From Hydnum rufescens UP504 (Eukaryota; Basidiomycota; Agaricomycetes; Cantharellales; Hydnaceae), in NCBI GenBank assembly GCA_014904985.1, contig MU128932.1:139474-203473 (forward strand): a stretch of DNA of 64,000 bases. The letters run 5' to 3'. Position 1 is the stretch's first letter. Every line of letters starts with the position of its first letter. The notes beneath the pieces were generated by a model, which saw only the letters and a program-made list of their open reading frames with translations, searched no databases and was not told where the DNA came from. Positions 23,507-34,600 of the stretch are shown here, piece after piece. The position numbers were made by a program, and so were the translations under genes.

Positions 23507-24221
23507 CAGTATTTGACCGGTCACTGAATCACACCGGTCACTGAATCACCTCAATTATCTCCACCATTCCAAGCCATAGCAGCTTGGTTCTAGGTCCTAT
23601 TTGTTTACATTGATGAGAACTACAACTGTACCAAAATTGGTGTCAATCTGTTCAGCTGGTGTTTCATAGTGCAGGGAAAAGCATGTTTTCTTAAATGCAC
23701 AAAATCTCTGCCAGCTGCTACAACATCACATGAAGCCCAGCTAGTGGTTTTTCCTTCAATATTGCACCAGAAATACAACTGACTAAGTATCTCAAGATGT
23801 CTAATTCCACAGCCAATCTAGACAACTGCTCTGTGCATCACCAGGAGGGTGAGAAAGCAAATTCAAGAACCAGCAGGAATTTCAGCGCCTCACACACAGG
23901 CTACACGGCTTGCAACATCTGGGAAACTGTCGGAATATACATGGAATCATGTTTTAATTACATTCTGATGGACAGCATAGAAAAATAACCCCATACCATT
24001 GCTCTAGAAAGTGCTTCAGTGAGTGGTAGAGCGATAAAACAAGTATCAAAATGGTGCAACAGAACATCTCTCACAAAATTGGTTGGATCACTTTGAAATT
24101 GGGTATGTGGGTAGATAGGATGTCCTCCTACAAGATAGTAATAAAAAACAATTGAAAAATGATGTTGTGGTGTCAGCGGCGAGGTTCCGGGAAGTGTGCT
24201 TCAGTGACCGGTCAAATACTG
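23507..24221. mobile_element. 715 bp TIR element (MITE-like, Tc1/mariner-pogo type)
   Basis: The left end CAGTATTTGACCGGTCACTG (23507) recurs as its reverse complement at the right end (finishing at 24221). The termini stay complementary for about 26 bases, with one mismatch (GAATCAC against GAAGCAC). The dinucleotide TA flanks both sides (23505-23506 and 24222-24223), as expected for Tc1/mariner/pogo target duplication. The subterminal motif CCGGTCACTGAATCAC is repeated directly just inside the left end. The interior is AT-rich and has no frame long enough for a transposase, so the element is non-autonomous. Units I and III have the same flanking spacer without the element. Confidence 0.85.
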
Positions 24222-24310
24222 TACGCTTTGTTTTTTTTTTCTGTTCTCAACCATTCCGGTTTCTGCTGGCCCAACAGTACGTGTATGTCTTCTAAATCAT
24301 GTAAGAATAC

Positions 24311-25208
24311 GAAAAGTACTTTGCCCAAGGCCTTCTCGAAAAGTTTCTTCGTCTTGGGTCCCGTATGGCCGACGTACTGTCCCAGCAGGTTGGAGGCGGA
24401 ACACTCGACCAGGTCGGGAGAGGAAAGGAACCCCATGTCATAGTAGACTTGACCGAACTCCCTGGTTTTCGCAGTGCCTAGGTATGATTCGATTTTGATC
24501 CATTCTTTAACTCTCTAGACAAAAATGGGCATACATACCTGGAGGTCCTTTGAAAATAACGCTCGTTGGAATTTGCTTTCGCATATCCACACCAGAAGCC
24601 TTCATCGTACGAGCAATTTTCTGATAGTCGCTTAGTTTTCTCACGATGTCGTCGCAGCCAACAAGATCCTCGAACAGCTTCGCCACATTAGCCGGAGCAT
24701 TACGATCGCGTCCCCAATCTGGATCGAAATCTTGAGGCTCGAAAATCACTTCGGAGCGTTGGTCGGGAGGCACAGATGCTAGACCGTTTTGATACCGGAT
24801 TTTGGCCACTTCACCGGCGTTCCCAAAGTTCGGACGATTCTTAGCTCCGTCCAGCAGATCACCTACGACCTGTTTTGCTAGATCAGTCGCCCCGAGATCT
24901 TGATCATTCAGCTTGAAGTCCAGGATCTCCCGAAGTTGCGACTCGGACGCAGGGAAATCCTCGAACGTGAGCGCATTTTCGATGGTAAATCTACAGCCAG
25001 ACTGGGGTCCACATTCTGAGCAGACGCAAAACACAGCGATCTTCTCCCGGTACGCTTTGGATTTCCGCAACGATAGTATCGATTATGGTTGTTTTAAATG
25101 AATCCTGGTGTCCAGAGTTCTTACTCTATAACATGTAAGCCTGCAGAATGAAGCCATCATTGTTAGACTAGAACGTTGCCAACGGTACTGTCTAAGATGG
25201 CCTTTGTG
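24311..25208 (-). pseudogene. Truncated AAA ATPase copy 2
   Basis: This minus-strand fragment matches the AAA-2/AAA-3 junction of the gene at 31684-39588. It covers a stretch ending at the AAA-3 Walker A (DLVGCDDIVRKL, then FIFKGPPG-like VIFKGPPG) and, after an intron position, FGQVYYDMGFLSSPDLVECS. It is cut off in the middle of AAA-3 at 24311, where spacer DNA begins. The other end is cut at 25208 at the same place as copy 1. Lost segments include the AAA-2 sensor region, where the parent LGYKEQMEEMF stretch is replaced by CSECGPQSG. Not expected to be functional. Confidence 0.8.
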
Positions 25209-25459
25209 GCGCAGCGTGGTCTTCTCACGGAAGCAGCGATATCTGGCAGGTTCCATAGTAAGGCGGGCCAGGGTGATAGGTTCTGGATGTGTCAGAGATC
25301 TAAACGTGCATGTGTTTTTTTGGAGAACCCTCATTGGCGGCCCATAATGATTGTCGTCAAAGCACCAGTCAGTCAAGTCAGATCTGTTACAGAGATCATT
25401 GCAGCTAACGCAGGCCGCCGGACGACCACAACAGAACAAGTCTCAGAGGGTGATGCTTC

Positions 25460-28400
25460 CGACTGACCTACTAAAAGGAAAGGATGCTTGTGAGCCAGCT
25501 TGGACGGAGTGTAGTGATGCCGCGACTCGAAATCACAAAAAAAGATAGCCTTGTGGAGTTCCTATCACACCACTTTTGCTTACAGCTCCAGCTCAACGAC
25601 TTCTGCTGTTTTATAGACCTCTCTTTCATACCGCGGTAAAAAAAAATCCATCATCTGTTGTCGTTGGCAAGAAATTTTTCGACTCGACTCAACTCAATTG
25701 AGAAGTCGCGGCAACACCGTCCCATGCCGGCAATGATTCCGGAATCCTTCCTTGATGTGGGTCTTCTCGACGCCCTTTCTTAGTGATTAATACACCTTAT
25801 CATCGTCCTTTTGGAATCCTGCACTCAACAACCCGATGGCTCCAAAAGCTACTTCGCCGCTCGGCACCCCGTTCAACATTGCGTTATGGGACCGCGACTC
25901 AATTTCAGAGGAAAGGATGCTTGTGAGCCAGCCTGGACGGAGTGTACCAGAGGCAGGTAGGCTTCAGAACCCATCGGCGGGATACCAACGCTAGATGGTA
26001 TGACGTCACTGGAATACAGGGCAGAATGCGGCCCAATGCCGTGTGCATGTTCGCAGAATTTTATTTCCTCCGCAATACCTTCAGGGTTATTCCATCCGCC
26101 CGCGTTCCAAGAGGATGGAGCCCAAGTAGGGGATGGATACCTCCGGGAGATGAAAGGGGCATTGATAAGTTGTGCTAAATCGGGGGAGGTTCAGAAAGCC
26201 CATTCGCGACGTCATCCTTAGCGACTCCCTTTGTTTGAATGTCTATGGTGAAGATGGAGTCCCTATGTCAGCAGATGCGTTGCCAGCTGGATGGCGAAGT
26301 GGACAACGATCTCGGCGCGACTCGGATGGTGGACGCTGCGGTGGACCATCCTATCGATGATTCACACAGATCGGATCCATTTCCCCGCCTCCGCCCACTG
26401 GCCGATGAAGGGAACGGAGGCCTAGCTTCTTCGGCAGGCGGATAGTACGACTCGATGTTCCCCAATAGCTGGGCACACCTATCCCGCTTCGCGGCTGGGG
26501 TCCCCGATATCGGTCAACGCCGCGGTCTTGATATATTCTCTGATCATCTGGGTACCTCACGGGTGGATCCCACCTTCGTATCCCCTACCTTTGAGCCGTT
26601 CCCGTCTTTGGTGGATTGTAAACACAAGTCTACCCCAGCTCAATTTCTCCTTCCTTCCAACGGTGGTCATGTCCAGCCTGTAGGATCGAGTCACACCGGC
26701 CATTCTTACCTTTCAGTCCAACTCTGGGTCACTCGATCCGAAACAACTTGGACCAAGCAAAAGGCCATATCCATGGAATAGCCCTCGCTGTGCCCTCCCA
26801 GGAGTTTGAGGGGGTATCTCTTTCAACCATGCGTACAATACTCTTGAAACAGGCATAACATCAGGAATCGTGCGCCCCTCGCTTTGGCAATCGCCGTGTG
26901 CCCCCTTCCACTGCCCACAGAGCTTGGTTGACACCCTGGCTATGCACGGCTTCGATGGTAGCGCGTCGCGCTTTGCCTTTGTGCGTGGCAATATGCAACT
27001 CCCGGCATCTCTGTCTCCCCTGTATTTGAGTGGCGGATAGACACGGACCCCAGGGGCTTCCAAGCCCCACATGCACTCATAGATTTTCTCAGTGGTATTA
27101 TATATTGCCATTTTATCTCATACAACCGCAATTTTTACACAGTGATTCTCTATCAGGTTCGCCATTGTATCAAGTTTCCAAATTTTGATCCGGAGAGAGC
27201 ACGCCCACCAGCGTTGGACCCTGGGGCAAGTCGAGAGTGAAGTGCGTACCCAACTATCGCATTAGTTTAGCACTCTGGATTACTCACCCGTCCTCATACT
27301 CCGGCGACAGGCTTTTGTGCCAGCGGGCGTGTTCTTTGAGCTATGACTCGAGGCCCAAGCCGCATCTTTTCCTTTAGGAGTATATCTCCAACTAGCGGCG
27401 TCTCGCAACCGACTAATTCTATAAGCCCCACCGATCGCTCGTTTTGTCCGTGGCGCCGTGCCGAGGCGATCGGACGCTTAGGCCGGCCAATCTAGTATCG
27501 ATCGGGTAATAATGAATCGCAGACGCCACATGCAAGGTCAGATCTTGCATTGGACTTGGTGCCTCTTCGTGGTGCAAGTGGTTCTCGTCCCCTTCCGCCC
27601 GCAATGTCCTTGTGGCTTTCTTTGGTCTCCTTCTCGCCCCATATAACCCGACTGCGTGCTTTCCTCTAGCTCGGTGATGATAAAATTCCTCAGGACCCAC
27701 CCACCCACGGTATCTCCGGTGAGTTGAGTCATTCCCTTCAATCCATTTCCTTTGATACGAACCACACTAGTACTGTCTGTTCGGTGCCCTTGCATGGATC
27801 GTTTCAGTGAGGCCCGGTCTCCATCCCTTTCTCAGACCACCACCTTCCACTCCTGAAAACATGGAAATATGGTGCGCTCACCCACGGCCCATCTAACGTG
27901 ATCAAGCATAGCCTTTCCTCTCTCCCTGAACTTGTAGTCAAACAACAACAGCCACAACCCCTCTGCACGAGGATGCACTGGACACCTGGATGTCTACTAT
28001 GACTCGCTATGCCTTTGCAGCGAATTGGTGCTGTGTAGATCAAAAGAGCGAGCGATTCCGACGGTAGTGGTCATTTTCCTTGTGAATTCCGTTGGCCGCG
28101 GTGACGACCCATACTTCTCAATCTAGCCAAATGTCCTTGATTTTAGAGCAAATGGGTATCATCGAAGATGAGCGGGTCGTATGTTGAGAAAGAAGATATG
28201 CTCCCGAATATTGTTTCCGGTTATGGTGGGCGTTACCTAATTGGGCAACTTTCTTGGGACCTACATTGCTGCTGCTACTTTGCCCATCTTACTATGTCGA
28301 AGTCAGATCAAGGATAAGGACCATCTCCTGAAACATTATGTGAGTCGCCCTACTCTATTCTCTTCCTTCCTATTTGTTTATGTCGCAACAGACGGTGGCC

Positions 28401-28932
28401 TGCAACCGTGAAATGTTCTTTCTGATGGCGCTACCCCCCCCGTAGTGTATCGAATCTGATCCCTAAATTTACCATTTGTTGATCAAGGACCTAGGCCTAC
28501 TCGGGATACAAGTGACAATTCACCCCCTGAGAGATGAAACCTCCCCGCCGGGTGTCCTCTGCTAGCAATCTCAGGCTGGGCGTCTTTTCTCATCTTCTGA
28601 GAGGAATACGCTTCTTCGGTTTCTCTATTACTGCAGTCATCTGTGATCTCAGCCCACCACCTGGCATTCAAATCTGTTGCGCCCAATTTCCTCCGTCGTA
28701 GCGTTACAAAGTCGACCGACAACACCAATTCTTTGATTCCGCTCATGAACAAAGGCAACTTGGATTCTCCTCCCAAATATGGGCCTTCTTCGTTCATGCC
28801 TATTTATACATTAATTGAAATATGCCCGTTTTGAATTTGGGATGTACACCGGGCATGGCAAATCCCAGGCGCCCAATCGCACCACACCACAAGAGGGCCG
28901 CGCGTTCGAGACCCTGACCCCCCCATCCCCCC
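25460..28932. other. X segment of unit III: decayed, no intact gene
   Basis: The longest version of the X relic. It includes a region (25950-26220) absent from unit II. The minus-strand relic frame at 26861-27076 carries CRELHIATHKGK and AAIEAVHSQG-like peptides. The plus-strand relic near 26215-26280 reads SDSLCLNVYGEDGVPM. None is intact, and I cannot name the parent gene. Confidence 0.4.
25476..25513. repeat. 38-base direct repeat, copy 1 (copy 2 at 25909-25946)
   Basis: AGGAAAGGATGCTTGTGAGC begins both copies. They differ by one base (CAGCTTGG against CAGCCTGG) and lie 433 bases apart start to start. They bracket DNA specific to unit III, which suggests a local slippage or repair duplication. 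Confidence 0.7.
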
Positions 28933-31008
28933 ATGAACAACGCCCCATTCCCGCACCGCCATCCGGTGGGCTCTATGCCTCCTTTGGCTTCGACACAAGC
29001 CGCATATCCTGAAATATCTACGTCTGGCGCTCAAGACTTTCAATATCGCCAAGCGCCCCAAGCGCCAAGCTCGCCTCCTGAATCGAATCTCCTAATGCTA
29101 TCATTTCCCCACCCTGCCTCGGTTGAGATTCGCCACCTGATCACATCTATCCACACAGCTCCCTTCGCTGGGATTATTCGATTAAAATGGTTCAAAGAAC
29201 AGAAGGGTGCCAGGCACCATTTCTTGGTCTTGGAGCTTGAAAGGTCGACCGCTGACAATCTGTGGATACGACTTGACACAGGCCCGCAGCGTGATCGGAC
29301 CTATTGGGTCTCGGCGTCTCCCCCATCTAGCACAACAGTGAGTATGTCTGAATTATGTGAGGTAAAAAAATCAGATCGGAGTCACTCATGGATGGCGGAC
29401 TGTTCGCCAATATTCTTCACCAGGCAGAATTGTGTAGCTACCTTCAGCCCCTGATCAAAGACTCAGGCAGCAAGGTCAAAGTTGAAACGGTATTCCGAGA
29501 GCCACCATCGTTGGACAAACTAGGGGTGCTTTTGTCCATCCTGGGGGGCCCATTCACCTCCAGGACGTCTCCAGTATGTCCAAAGTTCCACACGTGGTCT
29601 ATCCACTGATAACGATGGTGCTCCAGGAGGACGCCTTCTTCTGTTTAGTCCTATATGAGAATCTCTTCACCTTGGGTAGGGGGGAAGATGTCGAGGGTTC
29701 CCCCAGTAATTCAGCCATGTCGATCGCACCCGATGTCAGGGCGAAGATCAGGAATGGCCTGTTCACGTCGGGCATTTATCACGCAGCCTCCCCGTGAGTC
29801 CAGAATTCGCGGCGGGCGGCTAGCGCGCAACTGACTTCCTCGAAAGGGAATCTCTCGAATCACGAGCGGCCTACGGCGTGCGGTGACGGGATGGTCGTCC
29901 GTGACGTGACGTGCTTACTGACCTTCATGTCGCTTCTAGGGGTCCGAAAGGTTGGAAGGAAGTAGCACCATGCATGAGGGCGATCGTTTCCGATCCGCCG
30001 CACCGGTGATCCAACTGAACTTCCAGGAGATTTCTGGAAGTTTAGAACACCAATGGCGCTCAGGATTGAGTCCGGATATAATCGTAGGTTGCTTTCACTC
30101 TGGCTGCTAGCGGTATCTAATTGCCACATCTTGAAATAGGATGTTGCCCCTCGGACGGATTTGCATGATGGCGCACCACATCGCCCAGAGCATCACTCTC
30201 ATAGCCTGCCATCCGGCTCTATCAATTTTTCTTCGGCGTCAGTGCAATCGAATTTGTTCTCCCACTCATGGCGTCACGCATCATGGATGGCCCTTAAGGA
30301 TCTGGCCTCGTACATTAATGGGAGTCCCAACGCTTATATCGTTCTCTTGAATTGGTGCAAGGATCTAAAAGGAGTTCCCCATGAGTTCTTACTACTGAAC
30401 GTCGAACTCCAAGGCCCCGGTTCCAATAGGAGGGCCTTGTGGCTGCGTCTTGACAGGCGATCTCATCGAGACGCAACCACCTCCCAATTAATCTCTTCTA
30501 CTTCTGCATCAGGGGACACCGTGAGCACTCTTGATTACTAATGCGATCCGTGCTGATGAAGGGTTCGCGATACTTGCAGGCGACTGTGTGCGAGATTGCA
30601 CACCCCCTCTTCGACAGCACGCGACACCGCATCGAAGTTCAAACCACATTCACAACCCCACCACCTTTGTACGCGCTGCGTGATCTGTTATTCATCGTGA
30701 TGGAAGAGTCTCCTAATTACAAATTCGTTCCTGTGCGTATCAGCCTTCGCATTCGAGGGCGCTATATTGATACGCTTGTTTTGTTGTCCCCAGGAGAACT
30801 GCATGTTTTTCTGCTCTGTGATATACGAGGATCTGTTTTCCCTTGGTAGAGGACGGGACATTGGCGTGCCGAGTAGATTCTCCATGGCCCTTGCCCCCTC
30901 AACACGAGCGAGGATCAGGGCTCGCAGGCAAACGTACGTGTTCATCCCTCCTGCCCTCCCTCGATTATCTCCTCTAAGTCGTCGTCCGTGTTCCTATGCA
31001 GCCTGTAG
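28933..31008 (+). CDS. WCKD two-module protein, copy 4
   Basis: Module A exons: 28933-29337 (135 codons), 29424-29573 (150) and 29627-29793 (167). Module B exons: 30140-30520 (381), 30580-30732 (153) and 30794-30933 (140), with a stop exon at about 31002-31008. Every main exon is in phase. Module A reads LKWFKEQKGARHHFLVLELER and LWIRLDTG. Module B reads NWCKDLKGVPHEFLLLN and LWLRLDRR, followed by ENCMFFCSVIYEDLFSLG. A linker exon (SPKGWKEVAPCMRAIVS) lies near 29940-30000; its far boundary is uncertain. This is the copy nearest the complete helicase/AAA gene, facing it tail to tail. Function unknown. Confidence 0.65.
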
Positions 31009-31683
31009 ACCGAGGACTTTCCCACATGAGTCTTGTGATTCGTTCTGTCCCCCTTCCTCTCGGAACCACGGTCCGCAAGCTGTAGGCAATGGAGAGACAA
31101 CCTGATCAATACATTTCCTGGCCCAGCATTCTTTATACCCCCAAGCTGGTCCAACCACACGGGATCCAGTATGCTTGGAAACGGATCGCTGTAATTTTAG
31201 GCAACGTGGGCATTGTAGCGGGATGGGTCGATTTTTAGTCAAAAGGTGTACGAACTTACGAACCATACCCGTCTTGGTTTTTTGTGTTCTCAATTGGGTT
31301 TCTGCTGGCCCAACAGTACGTGTATGCCTTCTAACTCATTACTATGTACTTCGCTACCGCTTTAGTACGATATATTTTCCCATCCATAAGAAATTTGGTT
31401 CTCAGATCAGCGATAAGGCTTGTGGGTAACCCACGGCTAAACCGTTCGAAATACCACTGCACGCTAGGCTGTGGCAATCTTCTCTAGTTCAAATGCAATT
31501 CAGGCACCTTTTCAGTATTTGAAAAGGTGTGATATGGAGTACGAGTTCGGAAGGGCGCTGGTGATACACAACGGAGTCGAAAGACCAAAAATTCACTAAC
31601 AAGGCGTTTGAGACTGGGGGACGGACAAGTGACCCCTGAAAGGCCCTGCGCTATGCACTAATAATCTGCTCGAAATTAGCGAT
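31009..31683. other. Spacer between WCKD copy 4 and the helicase/AAA gene
   Basis: Tail-to-tail intergenic spacer matching 13578-14269. It includes the empty version of the transposon insertion site near 31255-31275. No gene seen. Confidence 0.6.
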
Positions 31684-34600
31684 CTACCGCAACTGGGAGT
31701 CGAGAATGAAATGGCCGCCTCCCTCGCAACGGTACCCATACACCTGCTTGATCCATGGGAAGCCTTGAGAGCAAACGCCAAGGTTTCTCAACTTTCGCTG
31801 CATATCCTCTTCTTCGCGTCTCTTCGTCTCCTGCTCTAGGCGTATTCTTTTGAATTCAGCGGCAACTCTCGCCCTTTCTGCCACCTCCCGCTCTACTCGA
31901 ATGCGGGCTGCTTCCCGCTTGCGCTCGAGTTCCTCCTGCTCGACTTGGTCTCGTGCCCTTTTCAACGCAAGGTCCCGGGCTTCAAGTTCTGCCTCCGCAG
32001 CTTTCTGTCTATCAGCGGCCTTGCTCAATTCGCATCGTGTCTGTTAACGTTCTCGATTGCTTTCCTTTCAACAGCCTGCGCCCTAGATTTGTCCAGCTGC
32101 AGCTGCTTCCAGACGCCATCCTTGACTCCAGGGTCACGCCGAACGACAGCTTGATGCCCCGTGGTGCTCTGAGCTGGTGACTGCTTCCCTTTACCGTGCC
32201 GATCGGGGGTCGACGAGGTGCTGTTTTGTGACTGCTGCAGGAGTGCTAGCTGGAGAGCGTGAAGTAGAGGAAGAAGCCTGATGCTGAGAACCATTGGACT
32301 TCCGCGAGCGATGAGGAGGTAGCTGTGAAGTGGTATTCACCACGGGGGAGGTAATTGACGGCGGGAGCGGTAAAGACTTCCTCCATGTCTTGCTGGATGA
32401 TCCACTGTTATGCGAAGGCGGCTTCGTGGGGGGCTTGGATGCAGCAGGAGTGGGGGGCCGTGGAGGCTTGGGCGGTGACTGGTTCGACGAAGGGTTATTA
32501 TGACCAGGCGGCTTAGGCAGTTGGGATCCATTAGTGGCGGAAGAAGATCCTGTTTTAGAAGGGGGCGGAGGGGGAGCGGAATTGCTGGACGATGCCATCG
32601 GGAGTGTGCTCGGCGGCGGTACCGCAGCCATTCGGGGAACACCGAGGCGCTGACGCTGCTGATTCAGTGCATCCTGCATGATCACTATCGCTTCGTCTGC
32701 GCTCAGTGACGGGGCGGTCCCGGGAGTGTTTCCCACCCACCGAATGCGTGATGAATGAATTTCTGCGCAATGGCCTTGATATCTCGGGCGTTTCCCCAGT
32801 TCGACAAACGCGACATTCGCTCCACAATACTCTCCATCTCGGAGTAAGAAGACGACGAAGTGTCAGCTAGCTCTGACAGTATAATGCGCATCTTCCTTAA
32901 TTCCTTATCGAGGACCTGGAGACATTTGGCGGGCGGCATATTGTTTAGAATGATCTCCTCGGAAAGGCGACTAGCGAGACCGGGATTGACGCCCAAAAGC
33001 GAGTTCATCTCTTTCTCATACCCGGCGAAGATGATCACCATCTTGTTCATAAACCTCTCGTTGGTCATAAGGCCGACAACCTCGTCAATAGCTTCTTGGG
33101 CAAAGTGTCCTTGACTGAGCCGGTATGCTTCATCCACGAAAAGTACTTTGCCCAAGGCCTTCTCGAAAAGTTTCTTCGTCTTGGGACCCGTATGGCCGAC
33201 GTACTGTCCCACCAGGTCGGAGGCGGAACACTCGATCAGGTCGGGAGAGGAAAGGAACCCCATGTCATAGTAGACTTGACCGAACTTCCTAGCAATGGTG
33301 GTTTTCCCAGTGCCTAGGTATGATTCAATTTTGATCCATTCTTTAACACCCTAGACAAAAAAATGGGCATACATACCTGGAGGTCCTTTGAAAATAAAGC
33401 TCGTTGGAATTTGCTTTCGCATATCCACACCAGAAGCCTTCATCGTACGAGCAATTTTCTGATAGTCGCCTAGTTTTCTCACGATGTCGTCGCAGCCAAC
33501 AAGATCCTCGAACAGCTTCGCTAGATTAGCCGGAGCATTACGATCGCGTTCCCAATCTGGATCGAAATCTTGAGGCTCGAAAATCACTTCGGAACGTTGG
33601 TCGGCAGCCACAGATGCTAGACGTTTTTGATAGCGGGTTTTGGCCAAGCCAAGCATGTTCTCCACTTCACCGGCATTCCCAAAGTTCGGACGATTCTTAA
33701 CTCTGTCCAGCAGATCACCGGCGACCTGTTTTGCCAGATCAGTCGCGCCGAGATCTTGATCCTTCAGCTTGAAGTCTAGGATCTTCCGAAGTTGCGACTC
33801 GGTGAAATCCTCGAACGTGAACGCATTTTCGATCGCAAATCTACGAGCCAGGCCGGGATTCACATTCTGAGTAGACAGACAGATAAAGTCAAGCTTGATA
33901 AATCGACTTCATGTTCAAACGCACCTGGAACATCTCCTCCATCTGTTCTTTGTATCCCAATAGCAAAACACAGCGGTCTTCCCCCGGTACGCTTTGGATC
34001 TCCGCAACGATGGTGTCGATGACGGTTGTTTTAAATGAATCCTGGTGTCCAGAGTTCTTGCTGTATAACATGTAAGCCTGCGGAATGAAGGCGTCATTTA
34101 TATCAGCCATCTTGAATATGGTGACTACATACCTCATCGATAACCAGAACTTTGCCCACGGTACTGTCTAAGATGGCCTTTGTGTTCTTCTCTGAGTGTC
34201 CGAGATACGCCCCTACAAAATCAGATGGATTCTTGACGACGACTGACACAAGAGGGGAAAGTCAACAGGCAGCTGAAGAGGCAACTATAGATCCTAATTC
34301 CCACCTTCACCGTTGCTCAAGAGCCCTAGATCCACGAGCACCTGTCCATAGAGCTTGGCAACCGTGGTTTTCCAGTGCCCGGGGAGCCAAGAAAAACGCG
34401 GTTCAGAGACATCGCAAGTGGCTCTTTCTCTTGAAGCTCGCGATGATAGTTCGTGTCAACGAGATCAAAGAAATTTCGGACGGCTTCCTTCACAGAATCG
34501 AGCCCAATCAATTTCTGCAGCCTCTCCCAAGCAGCACACTTGGGAAGGACCTGAGACGGATCAGGACCAATGAAATCCTCTTTCTGTATCATAAAATCGT

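Larger units (their letters stand above)
16068..25208. repeat. Segmental duplication unit II
   Basis: Same order as unit I: leader repeat at 16068, X segment, WCKD genes, spacer, and AAA fragment ending at 25208. It differs in having an extra WCKD gene (a second copy from 21224), an inverted block at about 16855-17697, and a 715 bp inserted element at 23507-24221. It also lacks most of the spacer and the AAA C-terminal region, because the spacer joins the AAA fragment directly near 24310. Confidence 0.8.
25209..34184. repeat. Segmental duplication unit III
   Basis: The leader repeat is at 25209, followed by the X segment (with about 250 extra bases at 25464-25718), WCKD copy 4, the spacer, and then the AAA region. 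Unlike the other units the AAA sequence does not stop here: past position 34184, the equivalent of the breakpoint at 16067 and 25208, it continues into the complete upstream part of the gene. Confidence 0.75.
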
